From Brachionus koreanus (lineage: Eukaryota; Rotifera; Eurotatoria; Ploima; Brachionidae): a DNA stretch of 32,085 nt. The notes below the pieces were generated by a model that was given only the letters and a program-made list of their open reading frames with translations, ran no database searches and was not told where the DNA came from. The position numbers and the translations under genes were made by a program. This document shows positions 9,781-18,863 of the stretch, one piece after another. The stretch is taken from the NCBI GenBank assembly GCA_016987375.1, contig PJRA01000314.1:408592-440676 (forward strand). The letters run 5' to 3'. Each line of letters starts with the position of its first letter. Positions within the stretch are counted from its first letter, which is position 1.

Positions 9781-10828
9781 CTAAATAGAATTGAAATGAT
9801 TTAAAGTTGTGTTCAAAGAGTTAAATGACTTAAGTGGACTCAAAGGTGATTTATGTAATGAAACTGTGGATAGCAAACCAATGCCTTGTAGAAAATACAG
9901 CAGATTGACAGATATTCTATGTGGACATTCGTTTAAAATGTCTTGGCAATTATCGATTTCAAGAAAAGGCGTATTAACCAGGCGCTGGAGAGACTTTCTG
10001 TTAATTTCTTGTAATGTTTTGTAAAACTTTTTGGTCTCAGTATGCAATGGAGAAAGCTTTCCAACCATTATCAATGTATCCACTCTCAAATCAGCCAATT
10101 GACTATTAAGACTTGATCGACTTAAATAAAAATTATTATTAAAATTCTTTTTTTTAAATTTTTTTAAATCTACTTAAAAAAAGATTCTGCAAAAAGTTGA
10201 ACATTTCTTGCATTTTGATTTTCACAAAACAAACATTCTACACTTTGATCCATTTGTATGAATAATTCTTTATCATTAGAGTATTTTCTACTCTTTCGAC
10301 TTGCTAGTTTGTATCTGAATGAGTCGAAAAAACCAGCTGACGAGCAAATAGGTTCCAAAATGACCAGACCTAAGCAACGATTGGGATTTTTAATGGCAAA
10401 ATAGGCGCTAATATTCGCTCCTACACCAACACCCATACAAATTATTCGTTGAATTTTGAGATCATCTAATATGCATAACAACTCTTCGCCCAGTTCAACA
10501 AGACTTGGATATTTTTTTATTTTCAGAGTGTCTGCCTCCGGTTCTTGGCCAGGCAAGCTTACACTTAACCAAACAATATGCTTTCTAATTCCATCCATAA
10601 CTGAAGAATTTATCAATTTTTCAAACTGAGTGTCTAGAATAAATGTTTTAGCTAAAGAAATTTTGCTTCTAATTAGTTACGGTTAGATCCTAGATCGTGA
10701 ATTGTCATTACAAAACATTTTTGACTTGAAGACTTAGTTTCATTTAGGACATGAACTAAAAAGTTCAAATTTAGCCTGACAGATTTGGATATAAATGAGC
10801 CTTCATTGAAAATTTTGTTAGAATCCAT
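9781..10828 (-). CDS. NDRG: NDRG-family protein B (inactive alpha/beta hydrolase)
   Basis: Exons on the minus strand are 10828-10681, 10633-10174 and 10120-9781, with 47- and 53-nt introns, giving 315 aa. HDLG lies at 44-47, LPGQEP at 76-81 and the glycine elbow GVGVGAN at 117-123, again without a catalytic serine. FLQGIGLLS matches NDRG-A. Both introns fall at the same codons and phases as in NDRG-A, and both last exons are 340 nt, so the two are paralogues from a duplication. Protein divergence is considerable, so the duplication is not recent. An AG lies immediately before the ATG (AAAG|ATGG), as in NDRG-A, which suggests an upstream 5' exon or a spliced leader. The C-terminus is short and serine/leucine-rich and lacks the vertebrate-type tail. 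Confidence 0.9.
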
Positions 10829-11280
10829 CTTTATTTTAGTAAATGTTTTTTGAATATTAATCAAAATTTCCAAAATTAGCTAGAAAATCTGAGTTTTTTC
10901 TTCAAAGGATTTAAATGTTTAATTATTCTAAAGATTTTTTTTATTTTCAACTTGAACTCAAACAAGAGAGTAGGATGGAGAATAAAAGTTGACTTTTGTA
11001 ACTAGATTTTTATGTAAGAAATTTTATAACTTTTGTTTTGAGATTTTATTTTCAATTTTAGTAGCAAAATGACAGCACATTAATCAACAATTTTCGATTG
11101 CATATCAATAAACTACGTAAACGAAAAGCTTATTAAAATTTGCTAAATCAGGAGGTAAAAAATTAATTTTTTTGGCTTGAAGATCATGAATTTTAATTGG
11201 TAATAAAGTCTTTGAAAACAGGGGTTACAGTTTATTATTGATTTGATTGCCTAAAATAAAAAAAATAAAAAGTTTTATTT
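10829..11280. other. Spacer upstream of NDRG-B
   Basis: No promoter element or exon could be fixed. A short open stretch at about 10930-10995 on the plus strand (QLELKQESRMENKS) follows an AG but has no partner exon. Confidence 0.35.
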
Positions 11281-11364
11281 AAGTTAGAAAAGGTGCAACA
11301 AAGAATGATGCACTTTGTGATTAAAAATTGTGGTCTAGTTAATTCAAAATCAAGTTTGTAAGGA
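11281..11364 (+). pseudogene. Short LINE relic
   Basis: Reads KLEKVQQRMMHFVIKN, then GLVNSKSSL and a stop. LEKVQxR is the conserved helix of CR1/jockey-like ORF2 C-termini. The fragment is too short to classify further. Confidence 0.5.
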
Positions 11365-11649
11365 ATTAAATTTTGCTTATTTTAATTTTTAAATTATATT
11401 ATATGAATTTCAAACGTTTATTTTTTACATTTTTACTGATTAAATTTTAAATAAACTTTATAATTTATAAATTTTGCTTTCAACATTATATTTTCAGGAC
11501 AAAGTGAAATTTTTGATCAAATTTTTTTAATTTACTATTTTTAGAGATCATTTTTGAAATTTTTAATTTGAAACTTTCATTATTTATTTCTATTGATGTT
11601 AAAATTCAAAAATCATTTTAGATAGATAATTCAGTGTTACAAAAGAGAT

Positions 11650-11872
11650 TTAACACTAGAACGCCCGAAGGGTTTTTTAGACCCCTTTTTGAAAATTTGA
11701 AACTTGATTTTTACCACATATAAATAAAATTTTAAAAAACGGTTTTTATTATCTAAAAATTTTGATTGTAATTTTTTAAAAAATGAATAAATTTTTAAAG
11801 AAAATGTTCAATTTTTCTTAATAACTTTATTTGAAATTTTAATGAGAAATAAGCCGGGCTTTCTAGTGTTAA
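11650..11872. mobile_element. piggyBac-like TTAA MITE, subfamily B, copy 1
   Basis: A 223-bp element between TTAA duplications. Ends read CACTAGAACGCCCGAAGGG and CCGGGCTTTCTAGTG, sharing the outer CACTAGAA with subfamily A. A subterminal palindrome, GGGTTTTTTAGACCCC, lies just inside the left end. It pairs along its length with 17537-17737. No ORF. Confidence 0.8.
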
Positions 11873-12199
11873 AGACTTTTGATTTTAAAATAATAATTCT
11901 TATCATTTTGAAGTTTAGGATCAAATAATCACAAGACCTTTTTTGACAATTCTGTATATTTTGTTAAATTTTAGATTAAAAAAATAGCTTTTTTTTTGAG
12001 TTTTTTAATAATTTTTGGGTATATAATATCTTCTCTTATGACATTTAAATAAATAAATTTAATCAAAATAACAAAATATTCTCTAAGTTTTTCGTTTATG
12101 AGAAACAACTTGGTCTAATTTAAAAATAAAATTTAAAAGTCAACCTATTTTTTTCAAAGAATATACAAAAAGGAATGAAATTTTTTGTTAATTTTAAAA

Positions 12200-12818
12200 A
12201 TGAATAATTTAGTTGAAAGTAAATTAGAGGAAATTTTTTATATTTGGTGATACTAAAAAATGGTATGTATCTTATTCAAATCAAAGCATTTTTCAATATT
12301 TTCATCAAAATAAAGCATTCTTAAATAAATTTAATCAAATTTATTTTCAGATTTTGAAGAATCATTTAAAAGAGTAAACAATTCTCATGAAAATTTATGT
12401 AAAAAAATTTTCAATGCTTAAAAAGGTTAAATCTACGATCAAATAAAGCTTTAAAAAACTTTTTAAAAAAACAGGAATTAGCTGATTATTTTTCTCTAAG
12501 ATTAAAAGAAATCTTAAAACGAAAAAATTCAAATATTTGATCATAAAAAAAACCTTGCTCTTAATTTTTAATCAAAATATGATTAACAACAAAAATATGA
12601 TAATGATTTTCAATTAAGTGGCACGAATTGAAGATCGTTTAGAGCATGATGCTGTGTTTGAACTACAGAGTAAATTATTTAAATATTTTTAAATTTTGTA
12701 AAACAAATTTTTTTTAGAAAATAGTGAGTTTAAAAAAAGAGTGAAAAATCCTTACCATGAAAGTGAAAAGAAAAGCAGATTCACAATTCCAATATTTAGC
12801 GATTTTAAATCAGCTTGA
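12200..12818 (+). CDS. Small spliced gene, 72 aa, unknown function
   Basis: Proposed exons are 12200-12218, 12351-12398, 12619-12669 and 12718-12818. All three junctions keep phase (A+AT, T+TG, A+AA). The 3' sites have AG after AT-rich tracts, and the last intron is 48 nt. The protein runs MNNLVENFEESFKRVNNSHE, then NLLARIEDRLEHDAVFELQ, and ends SRFTIPIFSDFKSA. It looks helical and charged, with a possible short coiled coil at about residues 8-45. An AATAAA at 12862-12867 lies 45 nt past the stop. The first exon is short and its donor is the weakest point. A competing strong donor (GTATGT) at about 12263 does not keep the frame. The family is not recognised. Confidence 0.5.
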
Positions 12819-12861
12819 AATATTGTTAAGTAAAGTTTTAATTTAAAAATTAACACATTTT

Positions 12862-12867
12862 AATAAA
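12862..12867 (+). terminator. Poly(A) signal, 72-aa gene
   Basis: AATAAA 45 nt after the stop of the plus-strand small gene. It faces the minus-strand signal at 12943-12938. Confidence 0.45.
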
Positions 12868-12937
12868 AATGAAAATTTAGATCTTTTATTTCCAGAATAA
12901 ATAAATATTTTATACTAAATTTTAAAATAAAATTTTT

Positions 12938-12943
12938 TTTATT
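12938..12943 (-). terminator. Poly(A) signal, convergent minus-strand gene
   Basis: AATAAA on the minus strand about 45 nt after the stop at 12988. Confidence 0.4.
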
Positions 12944-12987
12944 TGGCCTTTGAGTACAATTCTAAAAATTCACTTTTTTATGACTAC

Positions 12988-13595
12988 TTAAAGGACGTTA
13001 CAAAAGCCAATTACACTAGTTGAACCACTCGTTTCATCTATTGAAATGTCTAAATTAAATTTTTTTTTATTTTAATTGAATTTTTATTTATTTTTAACCT
13101 GTTATTTCCTTACACCAAATTATACATAAATTTGATAAAGTAGAAGAATCTGTTAGAAAATGACAAAATTTAATTATAAATTTTAAGTAAAAATAAAAAA
13201 TATCTACCCTGAATGAAATCATCAATTTCTTTTGCAACTTCATTACAAAATTCATCTTTTTCTAATTCGTACTTTTCCTTTAATAACAACTTGACTATTA
13301 TATCTTTAGATAAAGAAAACTACCATTTTCTAAGTTTTCTAACTTTTAGCCTCGCTTGGTTTATCTCTTTTATTTTATTCAATTAATTTTTTTCTAATAA
13401 ATAGTCAAATTTTTTTTTGATGTCAAATTAAGCATTAACTATTAAGTTAAACTATTCTTTAAAAAAATTTAAAAAATAAATAATTTTATTTCGAGTTAAC
13501 CTTTAGAAATTAAAAAATATTTTATATATTCTCCTTGCTTTTTTGTGTCTACCAATTCTCCAAGAGCTTCATTTAAGAAGCCACATGATTCAATT
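12988..13595 (-). CDS. Small multi-exon gene, 5' end unresolved, unknown function
   Basis: Exons read on the minus strand are 13595-13501, 13364-13344, 13303-13208, 13149-13114 and 13049-12988. Each codon split across a junction is complete (G+AT, A+AT, G+AT, T+AC). The protein includes GFLNEALGELVDTKKQGEYI, then KYFLISKDKPSEAKNIIVKL, LLKEKYELEKDEFCNEVAKE and, at the C-terminus, SIDETSGSTSVIGFCNVL. The central part is acidic/basic and probably helical. The 21-nt exon is the weakest piece: without it, the region 13364-13208 is a single frame broken by one TAG, so a pseudogene or a different splice is possible. Two short upstream exons (about 13670-13652 and before 13722) can be joined in phase, but no start codon was found. 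It converges with the plus-strand gene ending at 12818. Family unknown. Confidence 0.42.
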
Positions 13596-13670
13596 CTTCA
13601 AACTCCAAAAAAGAATTAATGAAGTTAGTTAAGTTATAATTGCAATGTCACTCATTGTTCCAAACGGAAC

Positions 13671-14093
13671 CTACCAAAAGAATCAAAAAACTCTTAAGAA
13701 GCCTCTATCAACTACTTACAGAAAACCTGCTTCTTTTTACTTGAACTTTTTTAATTAATAGAGTTATTAATAAATGGTTTGGATTTAAATATTATATTAT
13801 ATGATTTAAATATTTTTGTATATTTTATCAGATCGTAGGATAAAAAATAAATTAAACTAATAAAAAATGTTGAATCTTTAAATAAACTTATTTTAATCAA
13901 AGCTCGTTCAAAATCTAAAATATTTCTGATGGAAATTTTTAATTTTCTTTCTCACTAAAAGTAATTTGATTTGATTTTTGAATTAAAATTATTTTTTAAA
14001 GTTTTAATTAATCTAATTTAAAATGAGCAGAATGCTCTGACATAAAAAATTAGAATAAATTTGAAAAAAAAATTAAAATTATTAACTACCAAA
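13671..14093. other. Spacer; possible 5' exons of the minus-strand gene
   Basis: A GTAAGT donor and a 49-nt intron-like stretch lie at about 13671-13719 on the minus strand. The rest is AT-rich with nothing firm. Confidence 0.3.
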
Positions 14094-14825
14094 ATGGGAC
14101 CTAAGAAAATAAAAAGCATAGAAGAAATGTTTCTTTTTTCGGAGTCAATGAGAAAAGGTTGTTTTCTAAGATTTCTAAAAGATTTTTACAAAGATTAATT
14201 TCAATTGTAACAATTCATAGCAAAATAAAATTTTTCTGCATTTCTTTTTTTTATAGCAGATAATTAATAAAACATCTACATCTCTTATTTGTCATTGATT
14301 TCTAATTAACTTAATTACATTGTTTACTTGCTTTGAAATGTTTGAATTTCTTTTTATTTTAAATTCCTTAAATTTGGTCAAAAAATTTAAATAATATAAT
14401 AATTGTCTTTATTTTTTAATAAGAATATCCATTATTTATAGAGAGATTAAAAAATATCAAATTAAAAGTTAAGAGTAAAATAAAATAAAATAACATTCTT
14501 TCTTTAACTTGTATTTTTATGTTTTTCCAAGCCAGATATCCACAGGAATATGAAAATTTTAGCCGCAAAATTGAAAATTTAGGTTTTATTTTCTATATCA
14601 ATTTAATTTAGTAAATTTTAAATAAATTGTAAAAGATAAAAAAGAACTGAAAATTTTCTGGGAAAAACGCTATTTGTATGGCATTTATGAAAATGAAAAT
14701 CGAATCGAATATTTAATGATCGCTTTAAATTTAATGACGCAAGTGAGTTAAAAGTTAATACAAAATCGCGTAAATATTTTTTTTTTTAGATAGAAACTCA
14801 AAGAAGAATGGTTAATTTAAATTGA
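14094..14825 (+). CDS. Small spliced gene, 85 aa, unknown function
   Basis: Exons 14094-14157, 14532-14582, 14636-14742 and 14790-14825. Introns are 374, 53 and 47 nt. The donors begin GTTGTT, GTTTTA and GTGAGT, and the acceptors follow T-rich runs. All three junctions are in phase (G+CC, G+AT, 0). The protein starts MGPKKIKSIEEMFLFSESMR, continues RYPQEYENFSRKIENLDKKE and LKIFWEKRYLYGIYENENRI, and ends QIETQRRMVNLN. It is rich in charged and aromatic residues, with no signal peptide or membrane span. AATAAA begins right after the stop (14826-14831). Codons such as CGC, GCC and CTG are used, unlike the surrounding spacer. This is the best supported of the small genes, but I do not recognise it. 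Confidence 0.6.
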
Positions 14826-15082
14826 AATAAATTTCTATATTTTTTTTTAATTTTATAATTTTAAGCATTCTTTTATAATCTATGGTTTTGATTAAATTCA
14901 AATTTTTTAAAAAAATAAAAAAATATTTCCAAAAATATTGTAGAAAAATTATAAATTTTTAAAAAGAATTAGAATAATTAAAATTAGGCGTCAAATCAAA
15001 ATAAGGTAGGTTAAGTCTTAATTCAAGGCTGTAAATTTAATCAAATAAAATATGGGAGATTTTAACATATTTGGAAATTTAA

Positions 15083-15421
15083 GGCATTGTGAATTTTGGA
15101 ACAAAACAATAATTTTAAATTAAAATAATTTTTTTTTTAAGGGTCCAAAAATTGATCTGCAAAATGTATCAGCTGATACAAGGTTTGTATCATCCAAATT
15201 TGTATCACCCCAGTCTGTGCAATAACTGTGCAATTGTGCAAAACAATATATGCAATAGAAAATTATTAAAATTAAATTGCAGAGGTTTTACACAAACTAA
15301 ATTTGGGTGATACCTTATATCAGTTGATACATTTTGCAGAACAATTTTTGGATCCTTAATAAAAAAAGTTATTTTAATTTAAAATTTTTGTTTTTATTTT
15401 TGTTCCAAAATTCACAATGCC
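15083..15421. mobile_element. Fold-back element with long inverted arms
   Basis: A 339-bp element whose ends are GGCATTGTGAATTTTGGAAC and its complement. The arms of roughly 130 bp pair imperfectly. Each arm carries a TGTATCAGCTGATACA-like palindrome (perfect at 15165-15180). An 8-bp duplication, AAATTTAA, flanks it at 15075-15082 and 15422-15429. The ends resemble those of the 27890-28214 element (GGCAATGTGAAATTT). TSD length and long arms suggest a Mutator-like or related DNA transposon. The superfamily is inference. No ORF. Confidence 0.75.
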
Positions 15422-15784
15422 AAATTTAATGCCTTGTCATATATTTTTCAATCGAGAAATCTGCTCTTTTCTGAAACTATAACACGATACTTAACATATT
15501 ACATCATTAGTATAACAATAAACTTAGACTAATAAAAATCCACTTTATATTTTGATTGTAAAAAATGTTTGGCCAAGAATTGTTTTGAATAAAGTAATTT
15601 TGATAAAATTTCATTTTTCAAAAAAATTTTAAGTGCGCGATTTAATTTCAAATAATTTTTAAAAATAACAATCCTTTTTTAAAATTTTAAAAAGTGCTTT
15701 GAAATGATTGGAAATTTTTAAAATCTGCAAAGAAATTTAATTGTTCATTTAGGACTTTTTGATCAAATTTGAAAAATGTTATTA

Positions 15785-17340
15785 CGCATTGCGAATTTCG
15801 GAACCAAAATACAAAAACAGAAAATTTAAAATTAAAATAACTTTTTTCTAAAGGTCTAAAAATCGTTATGCATTAGCTGATTAAATGGTTGCATCACCCA
15901 AATTTAGTCTGTGCAAAAACTTTTCAACTTAATTTTAATAATTTTCTAATACATAATTCTCTTGATTTCTCTAAGGCTTTTGATACAGTACCACAAAAGC
16001 GCCTTCTAAATAAGCTTCGAGCATATGGTCTAAGGCATCAAATAATAAAATGGTTTGAAGATTTCTTATGCAATCGAACTCAGCGTGTAGTTCTCGGAAG
16101 TTCTGTATCAGAGTGGTCTGCGGTTTTAAGTAGAGTTCCTCTGTCTGTTCTTATTATTTATTATTCATTATATTTCATGGTCCAATATTATTCATTCTAT
16201 ACATAAATGATCTTTCAGATTATGTTTCAAATAAGATGCAGATGTATGCTGATGATTCAAAAATATTAGCTATTGTTAATCAAGTTTATGAAAAAATGAA
16301 GTTGCTGAAAGATTACTAGATTCAATTTTTGAATGGATAAAAGTTTGGGGCATGGGTTTGTGTGCAAAAATTACAAAGTTATGCATTTTGGAAGAATGAA
16401 CGAGAGGCATAAGTATATAACTCATACCAAAGAAGAGAGTGAGGACGTATTACTAGAGGTTACTAGCTGCGAGAGGGATTTAGGAGTGATGGTATCCTCT
16501 GATTTAAAGTGGACTGCGTAGGTAAAAAGTGCATGTACAAAAGCTAATAAGATCCTTGGCATGCTTAAGCGAACGTTCGATAATAGAGATAAGAACTTAT
16601 GGGTAAAATTATATACATCTATGGTAAGGCCTCATCTAGAGTTTGCGGTGCAAGTGTGGAATCCAAGTAAAAAGACGGATGTGAATGCATTAGAAAAAGT
16701 ACAGGAACGTGCCACAAAAATACCTTTGGCTTTGAAAGCTATGGACTTGAAATGAGATTGTTGAAGATGGGCATAAGAAAACTAAGTAAAACGAAAGTCA
16801 GAGAAGATTTGATTGAAATGTATAAACTAGTTAGTGGACTGGAAAATGCTCAGCTATCTAGAGTTCCTCTATCTGTATCAGAAGAGAAAAGGGCAATATT
16901 AAAAGGCAATAGTATGAGAATGCACAGGGAAAGTTTTTCTGCAAAACTTAGAAACGATTTTACAAGTGCGGTGACTGTCCGGCATGTTTTCTTCTTAAAT
17001 AGAGTGATCCCTAAATGGAATAGGTTGCCTGATAGAATTATCAAATCCAAATCTACGGAAGCTTTCAAGGGTGCGTTGGACAAATTCAATGGATATGACT
17101 GATTCAGCTCCATACTGGCAAGCAGGAATGGGCTCAGATATTCTTGTTAGAATGTCGCAGTAAGAACTACTAACTAGCTAACATGTACTTTTTTTCACAA
17201 TTGCAGAGTTTTAGCAAAGCCTAAATTTGGATGATACAACCATTGTATCAGCTGGTTCATTTTGAAGAACGATTTTTGGACTCTTTGAAAAAAATTATTT
17301 TGATTTAAAATTCTTTTTTTGGTCCAAAATATAAATTACC
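15785..17340. mobile_element. Second fold-back copy, split by a LINE
   Basis: The left arm (15785 to about 15950) and right arm (about 17193-17340) match the 15083-15421 element in reverse orientation, including the loop-side sequence AATTTTAATAATTTTCTA and the CACAATTGCA block. The roughly 1.24 kb between them is a LINE. Outer ends are worn, and a flanking duplication is only hinted at (ATGTTATT at 15776 and 17349). Confidence 0.65.
15950..17192 (+). pseudogene. 5'-truncated jockey/CR1-like LINE
   Basis: ORF2 fragments in order: LDFSKAFDTVPQKRLLNKLR at about 15960-16020, WFEDFLCNRTQRVVLGSSVS, GPILFILYINDLSDYV and the RT active-site block MYADDSK (about 16245), VERD-type CERDLGVMVSSDLKW at about 16470-16515, RPHLEFAVQVWNPSKKTD at 16628-16681, LEKVQERATK, and the C-terminal FFLNRVIPKWNRLP ending with a stop at 17102. 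Stops and frame changes, including an inserted AT-rich stretch between SRVP and GPILF, show decay. It is less worn than the LINE at 0.4-1.8 kb. About 90 bp of 3' UTR follows. It lies inside a fold-back element, so it arrived later. Confidence 0.85.
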
Positions 17341-17536
17341 TAATTAATATGTTATTGCTACCAAGTAATTATTATGATTTTATTTTAAAAAAATTAATTT
17401 CACTTTTGGAGAAAATAGAATAAAATATAACAAAATATGACTAAAAAAATAAAATTTTAAAACTGATATTTTTAGTGTAATTTAATGTTAAATTCACATA
17501 ATTGGCTTCAATTACTTGACCTCAAAGCTCATAAGT

Positions 17537-17737
17537 TTAAAAATAGGAAGCCCAAGGGGTTTTTAGACCCCTTTATAAAAAATTGAAGCTTAAATATTCT
17601 TTAAAAGAAATAGAATTTTACAAAAACTTAACATCTTGTTTTTATTTCTTAAAAAATTTTAAGAAAAAATATCTAATTTGTCTAGTTAGTTAAATGTGAA
17701 ATTTTTATCAAAAATCAGACGGGCTTTCTAGTGTTAA
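17537..17737. mobile_element. piggyBac-like TTAA MITE, subfamily B, copy 2
   Basis: A 201-bp relative of 11650-11872, flanked by TTAA. The right end GACGGGCTTTCTAGTG is well kept and the left end is degenerate. The internal palindrome AAGGGGTTTTTAGACCCCTT at 17554-17573 is perfect apart from its central spacer. Confidence 0.75.
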
Positions 17738-17804
17738 AATAGCAATAAGATAAAATAAAAAATAATTTAATGTCAGTTTAGTAAAACTAAACTTGACCGT
17801 AGAA

Positions 17805-17832
17805 TATTAACTATTATTATTATTATTATTAA
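17805..17832 (+). repeat. TTA microsatellite
   Basis: Short run of ATT/TTA units directly left of the hairpin at 17831-17962. Confidence 0.7.
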
Positions 17833-17962
17833 CGTAATTTTTCGATTTTTAAGAAAATGTCTTAAATCAAAAATTTTCACTAGTATTTTTTATAAAAGAA
17901 CATGTCATTACTGTACATTATGCCATAAAATGACATGTCTTTAAAATCGAGCATTTACGTTA
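17831..17962. repeat. Imperfect inverted repeat (hairpin)
   Basis: The outer arms AACGTAA…TCGATTTTTAA and its near complement (TTAAAATCGAGCATTTACGTT) enclose an inner arm, ACATGTCATT…AAATGACATGT. It could be a small MITE or a structured RNA precursor. Confidence 0.5.
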
Positions 17963-18696
17963 TTTTAGATTCTTCTTAAATCTATACATTTTTTAATTGC
18001 CAAAAATAAAAATACAGTTTAACTTTTTAAAAAGGTTTAGAGTTTTAATCATCTAATTTTACATGTCTTCAATACTTCAGCATTTAAAAGCATTAAAGCC
18101 TTTTCATTCAGTTTCCTTTTCATTTTCAAAATGAAAGACTATTAGTTTCAATCAAGCTATAGTTTCGTCTAATATTGTAGAAACTCATAAGAAGTTATTT
18201 CTAATCTTCAAATAAATCAACAATTAAACAACAAAAAGAAACAAAACCAGCTAATTAAATATATAAATATTATCTTTTTAATACATTATTATTAATTTTT
18301 TTTTAAATTGTGACATGTCCTTATTTATTGCTCTTTTTAATTTATTGTGACTAATAAATAATGTTATTACTTGAAGAAATTAATGTCCTATAAGCAGCTG
18401 ATTTATTAAATCAAAAAAATAAATTTTTTTTTTCTGTATAAGTAAAAGCTAGCCTATATTTTAATTAATTTTAAAACTATTTTATATTTATTTATTTATT
18501 TTAATTAACACCAAATGACGATGAAAAATTAATATGAATTAGTAAAAGTAAAAATAAAATATAATCATAATTATTAAAAATTAAGAGTTATCTACATTTG
18601 ATTCTTTTTATATTATCGATAGAATTAAGAATTAATAAAAATGATTAGTACAAATATGCAATTTGTAACTTTTGATTAAATATAAGTAAAGTTCGC

Positions 18697-18863
18697 GGGT
18701 TTTGTGAAATTTGGTACAAATTAAACAATTAGAACAAAAAAAAATGGTAAAATATCTAATAACTTTTTATCGGAAGGCTTATAATTAGTTCTATAAGTGC
18801 AAAAAACTGCAAAATACTTAGTTGCACCTAAAGTCAAAGTCTGCAAATGATGTGCAAAAGCTC
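18697..18863 (-). repeat. Dispersed repeat, copy 2 (uninterrupted)
   Basis: On the minus strand this matches 1902-2280 without the MITE, so it represents the empty site. Confidence 0.7.

Noticed and set aside
12466..12545. Open stretch ELADYFSLRLKEILKRKNSNI after an AG, first considered as an exon of the 72-aa gene
   Set aside because: No GT donor exists between it and the next acceptor, so it cannot be an internal exon. It is treated as intron.
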